From assembly GCA_036245525.1 (NCBI GenBank), contig BTPG01000006.1:76453227-76517226 (forward strand): DNA of 64,000 bases, read 5' to 3'. The notes under the pieces are model-generated. The model ran no database searches. It was not told where the DNA came from and worked only from the letters and a program-made list of their open reading frames with translations. The stretch comes from Semisulcospira habei. Taxonomy: Eukaryota > Mollusca > Gastropoda > Semisulcospiridae. The position numbers were made by a program, and so were the translations under genes. Each line of letters begins with the position of its first letter. Position 1 is the first letter of the stretch. Below are positions 1 through 61,713 of the stretch, in pieces.

Positions 1-110
1 TTCACCACTAATGAAACCCTATGTCCTCCAAGGTAGCCATGGGCGATAACTCATCCAATTTTTGTGTAAAGGTAGCTCAGACAGTAGGCTGAACATCTGA
101 AGTAAGCAAC

Positions 111-330
111 AAATAAAATTGTTTCATCAAAAAACATTACCGATGGCATTACTGTATGGAAGTAGCACTTAGCCTATCAATTTCTGCCCGGGATCGTTGT
201 GTACAGCAACGCCACCGGGGAACCCCCAAGTGAGCTGTACCAACGTCCCTGAACAGCTTCCCTTTACTGAGTAGTCTCCCTTACCTTATACGGCACATGC
301 GCAGCCGTTACCAGTTTCTCGCGCTTAGCT
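111..330 (+). repeat. Left inverted terminal repeat of the DIRS-like element
   Basis: Begins with an A/T-rich end and the motif TTACCGATGGCATTACTG. The next 170 bases are the reverse complement of about 5,545-5,765. The outermost 45 bases are complementary to 5,410-5,460 instead, as expected for non-identical DIRS ends sharing one internal complementary region. Confidence 0.8.
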
Positions 331-389
331 TCCGGTTGTCGGTTGTCAGCCCAAACGGCTCCCTTCTTTGGCTTTCTTTTTCGGCCTTT

Positions 390-835
390 CTAAGTGTGTC
401 GAAGTTCGGTCTTGGATACTGTCATAGCCCGGAGTCCTCTAGTTTTCCGGCCAGGCAGCGGCATTGATCTGTGGATCTTTCTTTGCTTCGTATCGAACGA
501 AAATTCTCGGCGCGTTTCGTGTTCCGACATCGTGACCGTTGCCGGTGTTCCTTTTACGCCGTACCTTTATTCTGTTTGTTACAGAATGCAAGTTCAGCCG
601 TGTCGGCATTGTAAGGATTTTCAGTGGCCCACTGATAATCACTCCATCTGCCTTCCGTGTTCTGGATGCTCCTCTTCTCGAACGTGCAACGTGTGTGCCT
701 CGTGGAGGGAACTTCAATGGTCGCAGTTGTGGAGTCTCCTCGAACGAGTTTTGTGATTTAGACATTGTTGCACGTTTTTCTTCTCGAGCGCAAGTACACC
801 GCGATAATGCAGCGTCCGATACTTTTCGGCATGCA

Positions 836-883
<48 letters not shown>

Positions 884-2040
884 AACCCCACGATGGTAAG
901 TTGGTCCCGGACTGTGACACTGCTACAGTTTGGCAGCTGTGACTGTTGCGGACCTGCTGACTTCAACACAGGACACGTTCTGGAGGTTCTCCATTTCTCC
1001 TTTTGGTATGTACTCCTTTTTTTTTTCTCTCTCATTGCGTTATGGCGCTCAAAGGCAGGGCCTTAACCTTGAATGGCCACGTGTTATGTCCAGATGAGAT
1101 CTTCCTGCCCACATTTAATTTTCCTATCCAGTTGCCAGACGGTAAGGTCAGTTAGTGACAGTTGGTCCTGGCAGGACTCGCCACGGTCCGTCCGTGCAGC
1201 GACACGCAGCTTACTCAGCTTGACATAGCGATATTATTAACCATATGCGGAGCGGGAGACAAGAGGCTTATGTCATATCGACCTTTTGCCCTGCCAGTAT
1301 CTCCTCACAGGGGTCACCGCCTTAACGGCAAGTTTGACTACTGGTCCTGTTATCAAAAACTTCTACCGTTGGAAAATAAAGGTTCATTGTTCATTGTCTT
1401 TATCCTGTCTCGCACTGATGTGTTCCCGTATGCCAGTCCAGACATTCTGTCTGTTGGGGCCTTCAGTGGCCCACCGACATGCACACCTTCAGCATGCCGT
1501 GTGCCGGCTGCTCGGCTTCTAGATATGCGGCGTGAATGCCCCTTTGCGGAACATTCCGTGGTTGCAGTTATGGGGCTTATTGCGGCAACGACCCGCTGCC
1601 CCCCAGAACCCACGCGCGCAGCGGGGTAGTCTGACCGCCAGGAACACTCGTACTGCTACACCGCCTTCTGCCTTACACCGGCTATCGGCGTGCGCTATCA
1701 GACGCTGTGGCGTCCAGTGGTTGCAGTTTTAGGGCTTACTGCGGCAACGACCCGCTGCCCCCCCCCCCCCCACCGGGACCCACGCGCGCAGCAGGGTAGT
1801 CTGTCTGTCCGGAACACCCGTACTGCTACAACGCCTTCTGCCCTACACCGGCCATCAGCGTGCGCTATCAGACAATGTGGTGTCCACGGCCACCATCTTA
1901 CACCCAGTCTTCTCACCCACGACGCTCCCCTCACTCTCACAGACAGTTCGTGGGCTATGGAGCTTGGTGTTGGGCCCCCTCCCCCAGGGCGTTCATAGGG
2001 CTACGCGTCCCGACCACTCCTGTTGCCACACATGTGAGTA
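390..2040 (+). pseudogene. Gag-like region of the DIRS-like element, decayed
   Basis: Around 586-700 one frame encodes a short Cys-rich segment with CxxC, a spacer, CxxC and a further CxxC, as in DIRS Gag N-termini. Downstream the frames break. Two direct repeats of about 158 bases (from about 1,558 and 1,716) fill the middle, and the product is interrupted by a 44-base A run. No continuous protein can be made. The Gag assignment rests on position and the Cys cluster. Confidence 0.5.
839..882 (+). repeat. Poly(A) run inside the DIRS-like element
   Basis: An uninterrupted run of A residues just after ATGCAGGT. It disrupts the gag-like reading frame. It could be the tail of a small retroposed insertion or simple expansion; I see no flanking duplication that settles it. 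Confidence 0.95.
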
Positions 2041-2059
2041 CACACCGTGCTTTGCCTGT

Positions 2060-2735
2060 TCCAGGTTTGGAAACGGCGAGAGCCTTACGAGCCTCGGTAC
2101 ATCCTTTGGACTATGCAGTCCGTCTCGCCTTCTGAAGCATTCTTGCACTTCCCATGCACAAGCTTCGGGCATGAAACACGGTCCTCCTGCTCGACGCTCC
2201 GTCAGTTGGAACTGGACGTGGACAACAGGATCTTCAGCCTCCCCACTTCTTCGGCTTCCCGGCCTTTGGTCTCAACGGACGCCGTATTCGCCAGAGCCAG
2301 GCATGATTCCTCGAGCCCTACGTCCTGTTATCTCGATGACCTGCTCCTCAGGAATCAGGCCTCGCGCTAGCGGCGGACAGGGACGCTCTTCTAGCGCTGC
2401 TTCGCTGACTCGGATTCTTCCTCCATGATGGAAAGTCGGACCTGGTGCAGTCGTACCTGGTTGTCCACCTCAATATGGACTTCTGACTAATCTCAACCGG
2501 TAGTCTACTGGAGCCTCGGATCCAGCAGCTGTTGACCTTGGCGCAGCAAGTCTCCCTAGCGGTTGCGCTTCTGGCCAGGACCTGGCTCCAGCTCTTGGGC
2601 CTGATCAGTGTGGCGGCGGACCTGTTAACACTTGCCAGACTTTATGCTCGACCGCTTCAACTACTTCTGCTACTTCACTGGCGTCCGTCCTCGCGAGATC
2701 TCTCAGCCCCGGCCCCAGTCTCATTGCTGATCAGG
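2060..2735 (+). pseudogene. Reverse transcriptase, first partial copy, plus connection segment
   Basis: The segment starts with LETARALRA, contains the catalytic box YLDDLLLRNQ at about 2,329-2,358, and continues into ARTWLQLLGL and LARLYARPLQ, typical of the stretch between RT and RNase H in DIRS polymerases. Frames change at least twice and the palm between the two motifs is scrambled. A second RT begins immediately afterwards, so this is a partial duplicate rather than the main polymerase. Confidence 0.7.
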
Positions 2736-2739
2736 CCGC

Positions 2740-3345
2740 TTCTGGCGGCCGGTGGCGTCCAATCATCGACTTATCGGCGCTCAACAAGTTTCTTTCGGCT
2801 CCCCCCTTCCGCATGGAGACGGCACGGGCGCTTCGGCCGCCGTCCAACCTCTCGACTTTGCTATCAGTCTCGATCTCAAGGACGCTTACTTCCATGTCCG
2901 GATCCACTCGTCGTCGCGGCGCTTTCTCCGCTTTGCCTTCGAAGGACAGTTTTTTTTTTCAGTTCCGCGCACTACCCTTCGGACTCAACCTCAGCCCATG
3001 GGTGTTCACGAGACTTATGGATGCCGTCTTGGTCAGGGCCCGTCGGTCGGCCTCCAGCCCCTCGTCCAACTACCTGGACGACCTCCTGCTTCGGAATCAG
3101 AACTCCGTCGCCCTCGCGACGGACAGAGACTCGCTGCGGGATCTCCTTCGACACCTAGGCTTCCAGGTCAACGAGGGAAAGTCGGACCTCTTGCCGTCTC
3201 GTCGGTTTATACACCTGGACATGGAATTTCTGACCGACCTCAACACCGTGTGTTTGCCCGAGCTTCTGCTTCGTTGGATCTTTGAGACCAACATATCAAT
3301 TGACTGGAGTTGAAGGCGGTGTGATTGGCCCTCTTCCACTGGGAA
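2740..3345 (+). pseudogene. Reverse transcriptase, second copy
   Basis: Starts with the conserved GRWRPIIDLSALN, continues FRMETARALRPP, ALPFGLNLSPWVFTRLMD and the catalytic NYLDDLLL (YLDD codons at 3,071-3,082), then FQVNEGKSDL. The frame is open from 2,813 to 3,313 except for a shift near the start. A fragment ELKAV-stop-LALFHW at 3,308-3,345 belongs to the following RNase H region and carries an in-frame stop. Confidence 0.8.
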
Positions 3346-3716
3346 TGTGAAATCTGCCCTATAGTCACGTTACACATTTTCCTGAGCCTGTGACAATGGT
3401 CGCTTGTACCAAAAGTAAAACGCCGACACGAAATGTCCAAGTAACAACCAACAGAGATGTCTTTAAAATTGGCTTCTTTTCGGCACTGGTTCGTTTTATG
3501 CATGTATATGGCATGTCCGCATGTGAAATTAATTAATGTGAATGCAAAAACATGATTTCCGGCATTGAATATTTATATCTGGCCCTTTCTGAAAATGTTG
3601 GTTGTTTCGGTGGGCATAAGGTGCTATATATGATCACTTTGTCAGTTCATTGTTTTTACTTATTTTGTTTCAAAAAGAAATTTATTTGTATAAGTAACCT
3701 TTTCAGACAGGTGGAA
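3346..3716. other. A/T-rich non-coding stretch inside the DIRS-like element
   Basis: Sequence here has no resemblance to the polymerase on either side. It separates an RNase H fragment (ELKAV...LALFHW) from the DASRSGWG motif at 3,759, which should come first. It may be an insertion or filler at a rearrangement junction. No terminal repeats or target duplication were recognised. Confidence 0.5.
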
Positions 3717-3739
3717 GTATGAAGAGTATTTTATCCCTT

Positions 3740-4260
3740 TTGAGGTTCCCTTTGCACAGACGCCAGCCGCTCGGGTTGGGGCGCGCATCTCCTGCCGAGC
3801 TTTGCTTCAATTTCGGGACAGTGGCCGCCGAGCCTCTCGGACAAGCACATATGGTCCCTCAGTCCAGAGATTTTCAAGATGATATGTGCCCGCTGGGAGA
3901 CTCCCTCCATCGATCTATTCGCGACGAGGTGGAACAGTCCACTGCCAGTCTTTGTGTCTCCCATTCCGGACCCCCTCGCGTGGGGAGTGGATGCTCTGTC
4001 TCTTCCTTGGGACGGCCTCGTGGCCTACGCCTATCCCCCCACGGTTCTGATCATTCAGAAGCTCCGGGGGTGCAACGCGGTCCTCCTGGTCGCCCCGTTC
4101 CACTGGACCAAGAGCTGGACGACCGACCTGTTGCGCCTCGCCACGGAGCCCCCCGTGAGGCTACCGATGCCTCGCACGATGTTGAAACAGCTCCGACAAG
4201 CCCTTTTCCACCCGTGCCCGGAGAGGCTAGCCTTACACGCCTGTCGTTGTGCGGACGGCC
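3740..4260 (+). pseudogene. RNase H and C-terminal polymerase region of the DIRS-like element
   Basis: Contains DASRSGWGAHL at 3,759 (first RNase H aspartate and its GWG), then in another frame WSLSPEIF, LFATRWNSPLPVFVSPIPD, ALSLPWDGLVAYAYPP and MPRTMLKQLRQALF. These are characteristic of the region before the recombinase in DIRS elements. The middle of RNase H is missing between LSDKHI and WSLSPEIF, and frame changes occur. Confidence 0.7.
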
Positions 4261-5330
4261 CTCGCAGCACGAGGTTACTCGCATGCAGCGGTGGAAGCTA
4301 TCGCTGCAGCCCGCAGACCATCCACCCGCAGGGTGTACGAAGGGAAGTGGCGCGTCTATCAGTCCTGGTGCGCGGCTCGACGCCTTTCCCCCACGACACT
4401 GACTATGTCACTCCTCGCCAATTTTTTCTTATGGCTTTTTGAGGACCAACACTTGGCGCCCATTACCATACGGGGATACTTGGCTATGATTGCCGACACT
4501 TACAGACATTTGGGGCGCGAGGACCCTGACGCGTGTAAAGATCTTTCGGACCTGATGGCCAATTTTGAGCTCTGTCGTCCGGTTCCGCGCTCGCTGGTGC
4601 CCCGCTGGGACCTTCCCTGGGTATTAACGTGGCTCAATTCCGCACACTTTGAGCCCCTACCTCTGGCCGCTGGCCAACCTTACCAGGAAAACTTGTTTTC
4701 TCCTTGCTCTCGCCACTGCAGCGCGGGTTAGCGAGCTCCATGCCCTTTTCCACAGAGCCCGCTTGCCTTCAGTTCCGGGCGGATGGCACAGTGCACCTCC
4801 TCACTCCTCCGGCCTTTCTCGCCAAAAACAGGCTCCCCTCCGCCCGGCCACAGATAATCACCATGCGGCCGCTGCAGATTGCTTCCCAGTCCCAGGACTC
4901 CCGCCAACAGGACCCTGTTCGGGCCTTGAAGATATACCTCCGACGAACAAAACCTTTCAGGAAAAATCGCTCCCGCCTTTTTCTGCCCTTATATCGTGGC
5001 AAGTCGGACATTACTGCGCAGACTATCTCTACATGGTTGCGGTGGATCATACTCTCCGCTTACGAGGACTCTCCCCCTCAGGGGCCAAGCGGATGCAAAT
5101 TCGGGCGCACGAAATCAGAGCTGCATCGACCAGCCTCGCCTTTGACCGCAACTGCGCAGTCCGGGACATTGTTGCCGCAGTCGGCTGGAGAGCTGAATCC
5201 ACCTTTGTACGTTTCTATCTACGCGACCTCTCCGGCCAGCGGGACAGCCTGGCCCTGGTGGGTGACGTCTCAGCGGCTCAACACTCCCTGCCGGCTCACC
5301 ATGCACATTTGGTACGCTTAGCTGAAATTG
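4249..5330 (+). pseudogene. Tyrosine recombinase of the DIRS-like element, frameshifted
   Basis: The N-terminal core-binding half (RRPSTRRVYEGKWRVYQSWC, then LFEDQHLAPITIRGYLAMIA) is open from 4,249 to 4,731. The catalytic half lies in another frame from 4,649: ATAARVSELHAL supplies the first Arg, HEIRAAST the His-x-x-Arg pair, GWRAESTFVRFY the Trp and the nucleophilic Tyr. All the catalytic residues can be seen, but one frameshift near 4,690 separates the halves. In the family this enzyme integrates a circular cDNA without target duplication. Confidence 0.8.
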
Positions 5331-5404
5331 TGAGGTGTTGCTCCCAGTCTTTTTCACTAATGCATCCGCACTCGCGGGGTAGTTGGCGGCGCCCTCCTCC
5401 TATT

Positions 5405-5828
5405 CGCCATTCTTCCATACAGTAATGCCATCGGTAATGTTTTTTGATGAAACAAATTTATTTTTCTCTAAAATATATTTTTTCGAGAAAATACTTACCG
5501 ATGGCATTACTCGGAGGACCCTCCCACCTGCCCCGCTCGCCGCCAGTAAGCTAAGAGCGAAAACTGGTAACGGCTGCGCATGTGCCGTATAAGGTAAGGG
5601 AGACTACTCAGTAAAGGGAAGCTGTTCAGGGACGTTGGTACAGCCATAGACCACAATAAGTTATTTATGGTCTATGGTACAGCTCACTTGGGGGTTCCCC
5701 GGTGGCGTTGCTGTACACAACGATCCCGGGCTGAAATTGATCGGCTAAGTGCTACTTCCATACAGTAATGCCATCGGTAAGTATTTTCTCGAAAAAATAT
5801 ATTTTAGAGAAAAATAAATTTTTCTCGT
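5405..5828 (+). repeat. Internal complementary region and right terminal repeat of the DIRS-like element
   Basis: 5,405-5,464 is the reverse complement of the left outer end, and 5,453-5,510 is the reverse complement of the right outer end (5,766-5,828). Between them 5,545-5,765 is the complement of the inner left repeat. ATGCCATCGGTAA occurs in each block. This arrangement is specific to DIRS-type elements, where it templates completion of a circular DNA. Confidence 0.8.
5644..5677. mobile_element. Tiny hairpin insertion in the DIRS terminal repeat
   Basis: A 34-base near-perfect palindrome (CCATAGACCAC...GGTCTATGG) interrupts the right repeat. TACAG lies on both sides. The left repeat of the same element reads straight through this point, so the insertion and its short target duplication are directly visible. 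Confidence 0.7.
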
Positions 5829-6229
5829 TTTGCTGTCAGGGTGGCTCTTTGTTTGCAGGTACACTTACAGACACTTTTCGCGTTTTTAATGGAAGTCAGT
5901 ATATCATCGTTATCATAATGAAGGTCTGTCTTTTATCTTGTGGAGTTTCTGGTTCATTTCTTTACTTTTACGTGTGCACACAAAGTCCTTGGGCCGATGT
6001 GGGCCAGTCAGCCCAACGTATGCCCGATGGCCTTGTGCTTGCTGAGTTGTTACTTGTACGGTCTGGTCTAACAAGCAAACAAATAACAAAAAACAAACAC
6101 AATTGAAATTATCGCGGTCCAAAAATTATCACTGTCAAAAAGAAACAAACATACACAAAACAAACAAATAAACAAACAAACAAATGTAACTGACTTATCA
6201 CGGTGTCACTATCTGTAACAATCAACTAC
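5829..6229. other. Non-coding A/T-rich spacer
   Basis: Lies between the DIRS-like element and the last MAM exon in the window. It contains A-rich CAAA/TAAA tracts (about 6,075-6,185). No coding exon with MAM similarity and no transposon ends were recognised. Confidence 0.6.
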
Positions 6230-57600
<51,371 letters not shown>

Positions 57601-57756
57601 CTGAGGAAGAAAGGTCAGTATGCAGATTATCTGTGTTTTGACATCCTCAAAGTATGTGCCCTGGAATTGCAGGAAAAGATTTGTATCCTATCATCCTATC
57701 ATCAAAGTCAGTACAGACATATTTGACTTTGAAGTTTTTAATAGTATCCAAGAAAA

Positions 57757-57912
57757 ACACATTTAGGGCTTAACGTGTGTTGTCCACCACGAAGGTGATT
57801 TCAAAAACGGGGCACCGAAAAGAGGTGTGTACAAATTTAGACCCCAGCTGGGTTCGAACCCACCTTTCGGACAAGAGTCGAACGCTCTACCAACTGAGCT
57901 ACCCAGCTCCCC
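57757..57912 (-). mobile_element. tRNA-Lys-like SINE
   Basis: AATAGTATCCAAGAAAA is directly repeated at 57,740-57,756 and 57,913-57,929. The minus-strand head reads GGGTAGCTCAGTTGGTAGAG (A box) and GGTGGGTTCGAACCCA (B box), with an ACTCTTG anticodon-loop-like segment. The acceptor stem does not pair, so it is a SINE rather than a working tRNA. 156 bases. Confidence 0.88.
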
Positions 57913-57959
57913 AATAGTATCCAAGAAAACAGTTTGCTTGTAAAAGTTTATAACAAAAT

Positions 57960-58230
57960 AAAAAAACAGGTCAGCCTCAGTATATCGTGGTACCCTAGAG
58001 CCGTACAGTTAGGCCAATCATTTATGATCACATTATTAATTCGTGAAGAAAAAACACAAGGCAAGAAAAAGGTCCTCAGGCCAAGGTCAGCCTTAGCTGG
58101 TCCGTGCTCAGCTGTGTTGTGCGTACCAGCTAAAGATGGCCCCAGGACCTTTTGCTCACCCAGCATCCTGTGGGAGCCAGAGACCTGTGAAATTTACATC
58201 AGAATCCACTGTATAATGAGGCTGACCCAT
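57960..58230. mobile_element. P7 GC-rich palindromic element with outer arms
   Basis: CAGGTCAGCCTCAGTATATC at the left and GTATAATGAGGCTGACCCAT at the right. Inner AGGTCCTCAGGCCAAGGTCA and GATGGCCCCAGGACC, apex CTCAGCTGTG. Confidence 0.7.
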
Positions 58231-58251
58231 GTGACCTGGAACTAAGATCCT

Positions 58252-58423
58252 TTAATCCCAAAGCCACATTTTCCAAATTTTGGAAGTGTCGCCTAACAAC
58301 TTCGTACCAGCTGCTGGATATGGATCGACCATAATTCAAGGGTAGTGCCAGATTAGCTTGGCGCCTTCAATTATCATTGTCGAGTTATCTCCTGCTGTAG
58401 TGTTCAGGGGCTAAGCAGGTTAA
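58252..58423. mobile_element. TTAA-bounded P2 element, one stem arm deleted
   Basis: TTAATCCCAAAGCCACATTT to GGGGCTAAGCAGGTTAA, 172 bases. Only TTCAAGGGTAGTGCCAGATT and AGCTTGGCGCC remain of the core. Confidence 0.8.
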
Positions 58424-58448
58424 GCATTCAACCTATTCCAACGGAAAT

Positions 58449-58800
58449 ATGTATTTTTCTCTAAAAGATATTTATTCGAAAAATACTTACCGATGGCATT
58501 ACTATAATAATAGCTTACCGATTTCAGCCTAAGACCCTTTGTGTGTTCCTACACAACAAGAGACGCAACTCTAGGTAGTTGTAACCAAGGACCTGGGTAG
58601 TCTCCCCTCCCTCTATAAGTGTCATGTTAGCAGTGTGATCACGCCAGTCTTACTCTTAGCGTATAGGCGGCAAGCTGGGTAGGTGGGAGGGCCTTTCGAG
58701 TAATGCCATCGGTAAGTATTTTTTTTAAAATATCTTTCGGAGAAAAAACCATTTGTTTCCTCAAAATCCATACCGATGGCATTACTATAAGGAAGAATAG
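58449..58800 (-). repeat. Terminal repeat and internal complementary region of the second DIRS-like element
   Basis: Three copies of the CCGATGGCATTACT box in alternating orientation at about 58,490, 58,700 and 58,785, each beside an A/T-rich CTCTAAAA- or TTTCGGAG-type stretch. Confidence 0.75.
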
Positions 58801-58899
58801 CGAAAAGGAGGAGGGTGCCGCCCAACAACCCCCGCCACTGCAATAAGCTTAGCCACGAGGGGCAAGCTCCCGACGATTTCAGCTAAGTGTGACCTATGG

Positions 58900-59840
58900 C
58901 GCCTGAGGCGCCCGCTGGGAAGTGTTGCGCTGCCGAGAGGTCTCCAATGAGGGCCATTGTGACTCGGCCAGAGAGGCCTCGGCGATAGAAGCGGCGAAAG
59001 TGGAGTCTGCTCGCCACCCGATAGCCGCTACATGCCTCTGCCTGCGCAGGTGCGGTCAAATGCGACGCTTACAGCGACAGTTCTGACCTAATATGCCCGT
59101 ATCCGCATCCTCTTAGCCCCCTCCGGGGAGATACATTCTTCCTAGTATGCGAAGCGGAAGATCCATCGCAGCCAGGACAATAACGTCTGGGCGGAATGTC
59201 AGTTTGGCCTGGGGCCAACGGCAGGAAGCGGCGAGTGCGGCCGTTCCTGATGGGCTTCACTCTGCGCAGGTAGACTTTCCACGCTTGGACCGGGTCCTGC
59301 AGGACCGCTCAACCTGTGAGCAAGCGGAGACTCACCACTTGGCTTCGGCCGAGGGGAGTCTATTTTTTACCAAGACGTTGGGTTGGACAGGAGTTCCTGA
59401 GCCATAGACCCTGAACCGTAGCCGGGTCCACCAACCACGCGTGCAGCTCGCTAGGTCTGGCCGCTGTGGCTCGGACCCAGAGGTAGCAGGTCGTCCTGGC
59501 GACGTCCGGGAGGCGGCCAAGGGAAGAGGTTCGCGCCGACTGGAGTCAACCAGGGTAGCATCCAAGGGAGATCCCGGCGCGGAAGGAGAGAGCGAGCGGC
59601 AGGCCACTGGAGTTCGAAGTGGGACATCAGATCTGAGAGGTCTATGACGCTCCCGGGTCCGGTAGGCCCAACAGCTGGAAGTGTCGGCATGCATGGAGAG
59701 GAAGTCTCTGATGGTGAATGGGGCCCGGGTCTGCTCTCTGAACCGGCCCCAGAAAACTCAGCCAGCTGAGGCATGGTCAGCGACTCAGCGTCATGGGGAA
59801 CATGCGCTCCGAGGCGCACCCAGACTCTAGGATTCTCCAC
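58900..59840 (-). pseudogene. Tyrosine recombinase remnant of the second DIRS-like element
   Basis: IDLSDLMSHFELQWPAARSL and RRDLPWMLPWL (59,451-59,840) match KDLSDLMANFEL...RWDLPWVLTWL of the first element. FLPLAPGQTDIPP (59,150-59,250) lies where the catalytic half should be. Catalytic residues cannot all be placed. Confidence 0.6.
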
Positions 59841-59849
59841 TACTTCGTC

Positions 59850-60760
59850 CGTCCGGAGGGCAGACGGTCAACCGGCTGAAGCGGTCGCCTCCACTGCTGC
59901 ATTGGAGAACCTCATGCTGCGAGAGCTGGTCGCACCATCTCCAGGTGTGAAACAGAAGTCTCTCCGCGCAAGAGAGGAAGAGAGACTGTCTGGGCTGCTT
60001 CAGCATCGTGCGAGACGTTGGGAGCCTGAGTAGAGTGGAGGGTCCGAGGCGAGGCTCAAGCGGTATGTCGTTCCGTGCCTGTTCCCACTGACCGGGGCCA
60101 CGCGGAGTAGGACTGTGTCGCATCCCTGGAGCTTGAGTAGGACCTTGGGAGGATAAACGTAGGCCACGAGACCCTCCCAGGAGACGGACAGAGTCCACAG
60201 CCCAGGCGAGCTGGTCCGGGATGGGTGCAATAAGAGCGGGAGCTGCTTCTTCCCTCTGGTCGCCTACAAGTCGATCATGTGTGCCTCCCAGTGGACCATC
60301 CCGAAGAAGTCCGGACGGAGGGACCCCTAGATGTGGAGGAGGAGATCCTGTCGAGAGATGGAGCTCGCGAGAACCGACAAATGGGCCGAGACGCGCCGCT
60401 CTTGAATGCAATTCCACGATCTCCGCCCACAGAAGAATCTGGTACAAGAGCATGCAGAGTGATTGTGACCGCGCGCCGTCTTGCTGCTAGACACAGGCCA
60501 CCACCATCGTGTTTGAGGACGAGATTTCCTGGCCGTTGGCCGCGACTCCCCGTTGACTAGCGCAATCCAGACGGCATTCAACTCCAGCCAGTGAGGAGCT
60601 AGTCTCGGAGTGCCGAAGGCCACCGACTCGAGAAGGTGCGGAGCTCCGGCCGTAATAGTGTTCTCCAGCCGAAGAGGCTTGCGTCCGAGCAGAGCAAGAA
60701 CTGCGGCGGAGAGGGGGGGGAGCACTCCCATCCCCACAAAGATTGGTCGATCCAACTATG
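59850..60760 (-). pseudogene. RNase H and C-terminal polymerase remnant
   Basis: SDASLFGW (about 60,640) carries the RNase H Asp. LIAPIPDQLAWAVDSVRLL and SRTMLKQPRQSLFLSCAERL match FVSPIPDPLAWGVDALSLP and PRTMLKQLRQALFHPCPERL of the first element. Confidence 0.65.
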
Positions 60761-60959
60761 AAGGAGAGGCCATAGCAACAGGGGAATTGGGAACCGAGCC
60801 GCGACAGCCCCCGCGGACGGTCGCCAGCGGCGCCTTAGTTGGAGCTGGAGCGCGCACAAATAGAGTCGTCCGAAGGGTAACAGGCCGCCGCTACTCTCAT
60901 TATACCCAGTAGCAGGAGCCAAGTTCTGGCCAGAACCACGTCGACGAGAGACACCTGAA

Positions 60960-61700
60960 TGGCAAGGACGCCCACTTCACGATCCGCACCCCCGGTAGAA
61001 GCACCCTGTTGAGGTCGGTCAAGAAGTCCCAGCCGAGGTGAACGAACCGGCTGGACGGAAGAAGTCCGACTCCCTCAAGTTGACCACGAACCCAAGCCGG
61101 CGATGAAGCGCTAAGAGCGCGTCCCTGTTCTCCTCTAGCGAGGTCGGATCCTAGATCTTGAGGAGCAGGTCGTCAAGATAACAGGAGGTAGGCTAGAGGG
61201 ACCTAATAATAATAATAATAATAATACCGTTATTATATAGGCGCTTTTTCTCAATTTTGGGGAAATCGACTCAAAGCGCCGCGCCTGAAACCCAACACAC
61301 ACACTCACGAAACAGACACGGATTTACGCCATTTAAGACAAACACAGTACAAGACAAACGAAGGGCCAGTCAGCTACTGAAGTTACAGAGATTTTTGATC
61401 GCTTGTATTTGAAATTTGTAAAGTGGCCTGAGACCGGTACCAAAGTGTGACATTGGCCACTCTGTAAACCAAGATCCTCGTAAAGACCCCCGGGCTGAGG
61501 TTGAAACCCAAGGGGGCGGACAGACCACTCCACGGAACGAAGCGGGGGTAACGGCGAGATGCAGGGTGAGTGGGGGCGTGCGTACGCGTCCGAGAAGTCG
61601 AGACTAACAGCAAATTCCATAGGCTGCCGGGAGGCTCGTAAGCTCTTGCCGTTCATGCGGAAGGGGCGACCTTGGACTTGCTCAAGGCAGAAAGGTCTAG
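60960..61700 (-). pseudogene. Reverse transcriptase remnant, split by an insertion
   Basis: FRMNGKSLRA, PMEFAVSLDFSDAYA and PLGFNLSPGVFTRIL (61,383-61,690) are RT blocks. The YLDD region continues below 61,205 (YLDDLLLKI-like at about 61,160) after an insertion. Confidence 0.65.
61204..61400 (-). mobile_element. LINE 3' end inserted in the RT of the second DIRS-like element
   Basis: Starts with (TAA)n and continues CCGTTATTATATAGGCGCTT... CGACTCAAAGCGCCGCGCC, the same kind of 3' UTR stem and tail as the L2/CR1-like LINE at 45,512. The coding part is absent. Confidence 0.65.
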
Positions 61701-61713
61701 GACTGGTCGTCAC

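Larger units (their letters stand above)
111..5828 (+). mobile_element. DIRS-like tyrosine-recombinase retrotransposon, rearranged and inactive
   Basis: Order of parts: left terminal repeat, Cys-rich gag-like stretch, two reverse-transcriptase segments, RNase H-type region, tyrosine recombinase, then an internal complementary region beside the right terminal repeat. The two outer repeats differ from each other, and 5,405-5,510 carries the complement of both, which is the diagnostic DIRS layout. Several frameshifts and stops mean it cannot act by itself. It lies downstream of the last MAM exon seen, on the opposite strand, so it is probably intronic or intergenic to that gene. Confidence 0.85.

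Noticed and set aside
439..1066. Open frames across the poly(A) run (poly-Phe or poly-Lys proteins)
   Set aside because: They exist only because the homopolymer lacks stops. No conserved protein features.
3879..4442. Intact host gene on the plus strand
   Set aside because: The motifs match DIRS polymerase C-termini and continue into a recombinase, so it is transposon-derived.
57829..57912. Possible functional tRNA-Lys gene on the minus strand
   Set aside because: A and B boxes are good, but the acceptor stem does not pair and the element has a body and 17-base target duplications, so it is a SINE.
57601..58448. Missing M1 A exon
   Set aside because: No CxFE...DWT...DHT pattern was found on the minus strand here. 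The region holds a SINE and palindromes, so the exon is probably beyond the DIRS-like element.
60200..60560. Plus-strand proteins in the second DIRS-like region
   Set aside because: GC-rich shadow frames of minus-strand transposon sequence, with no recognised motif.
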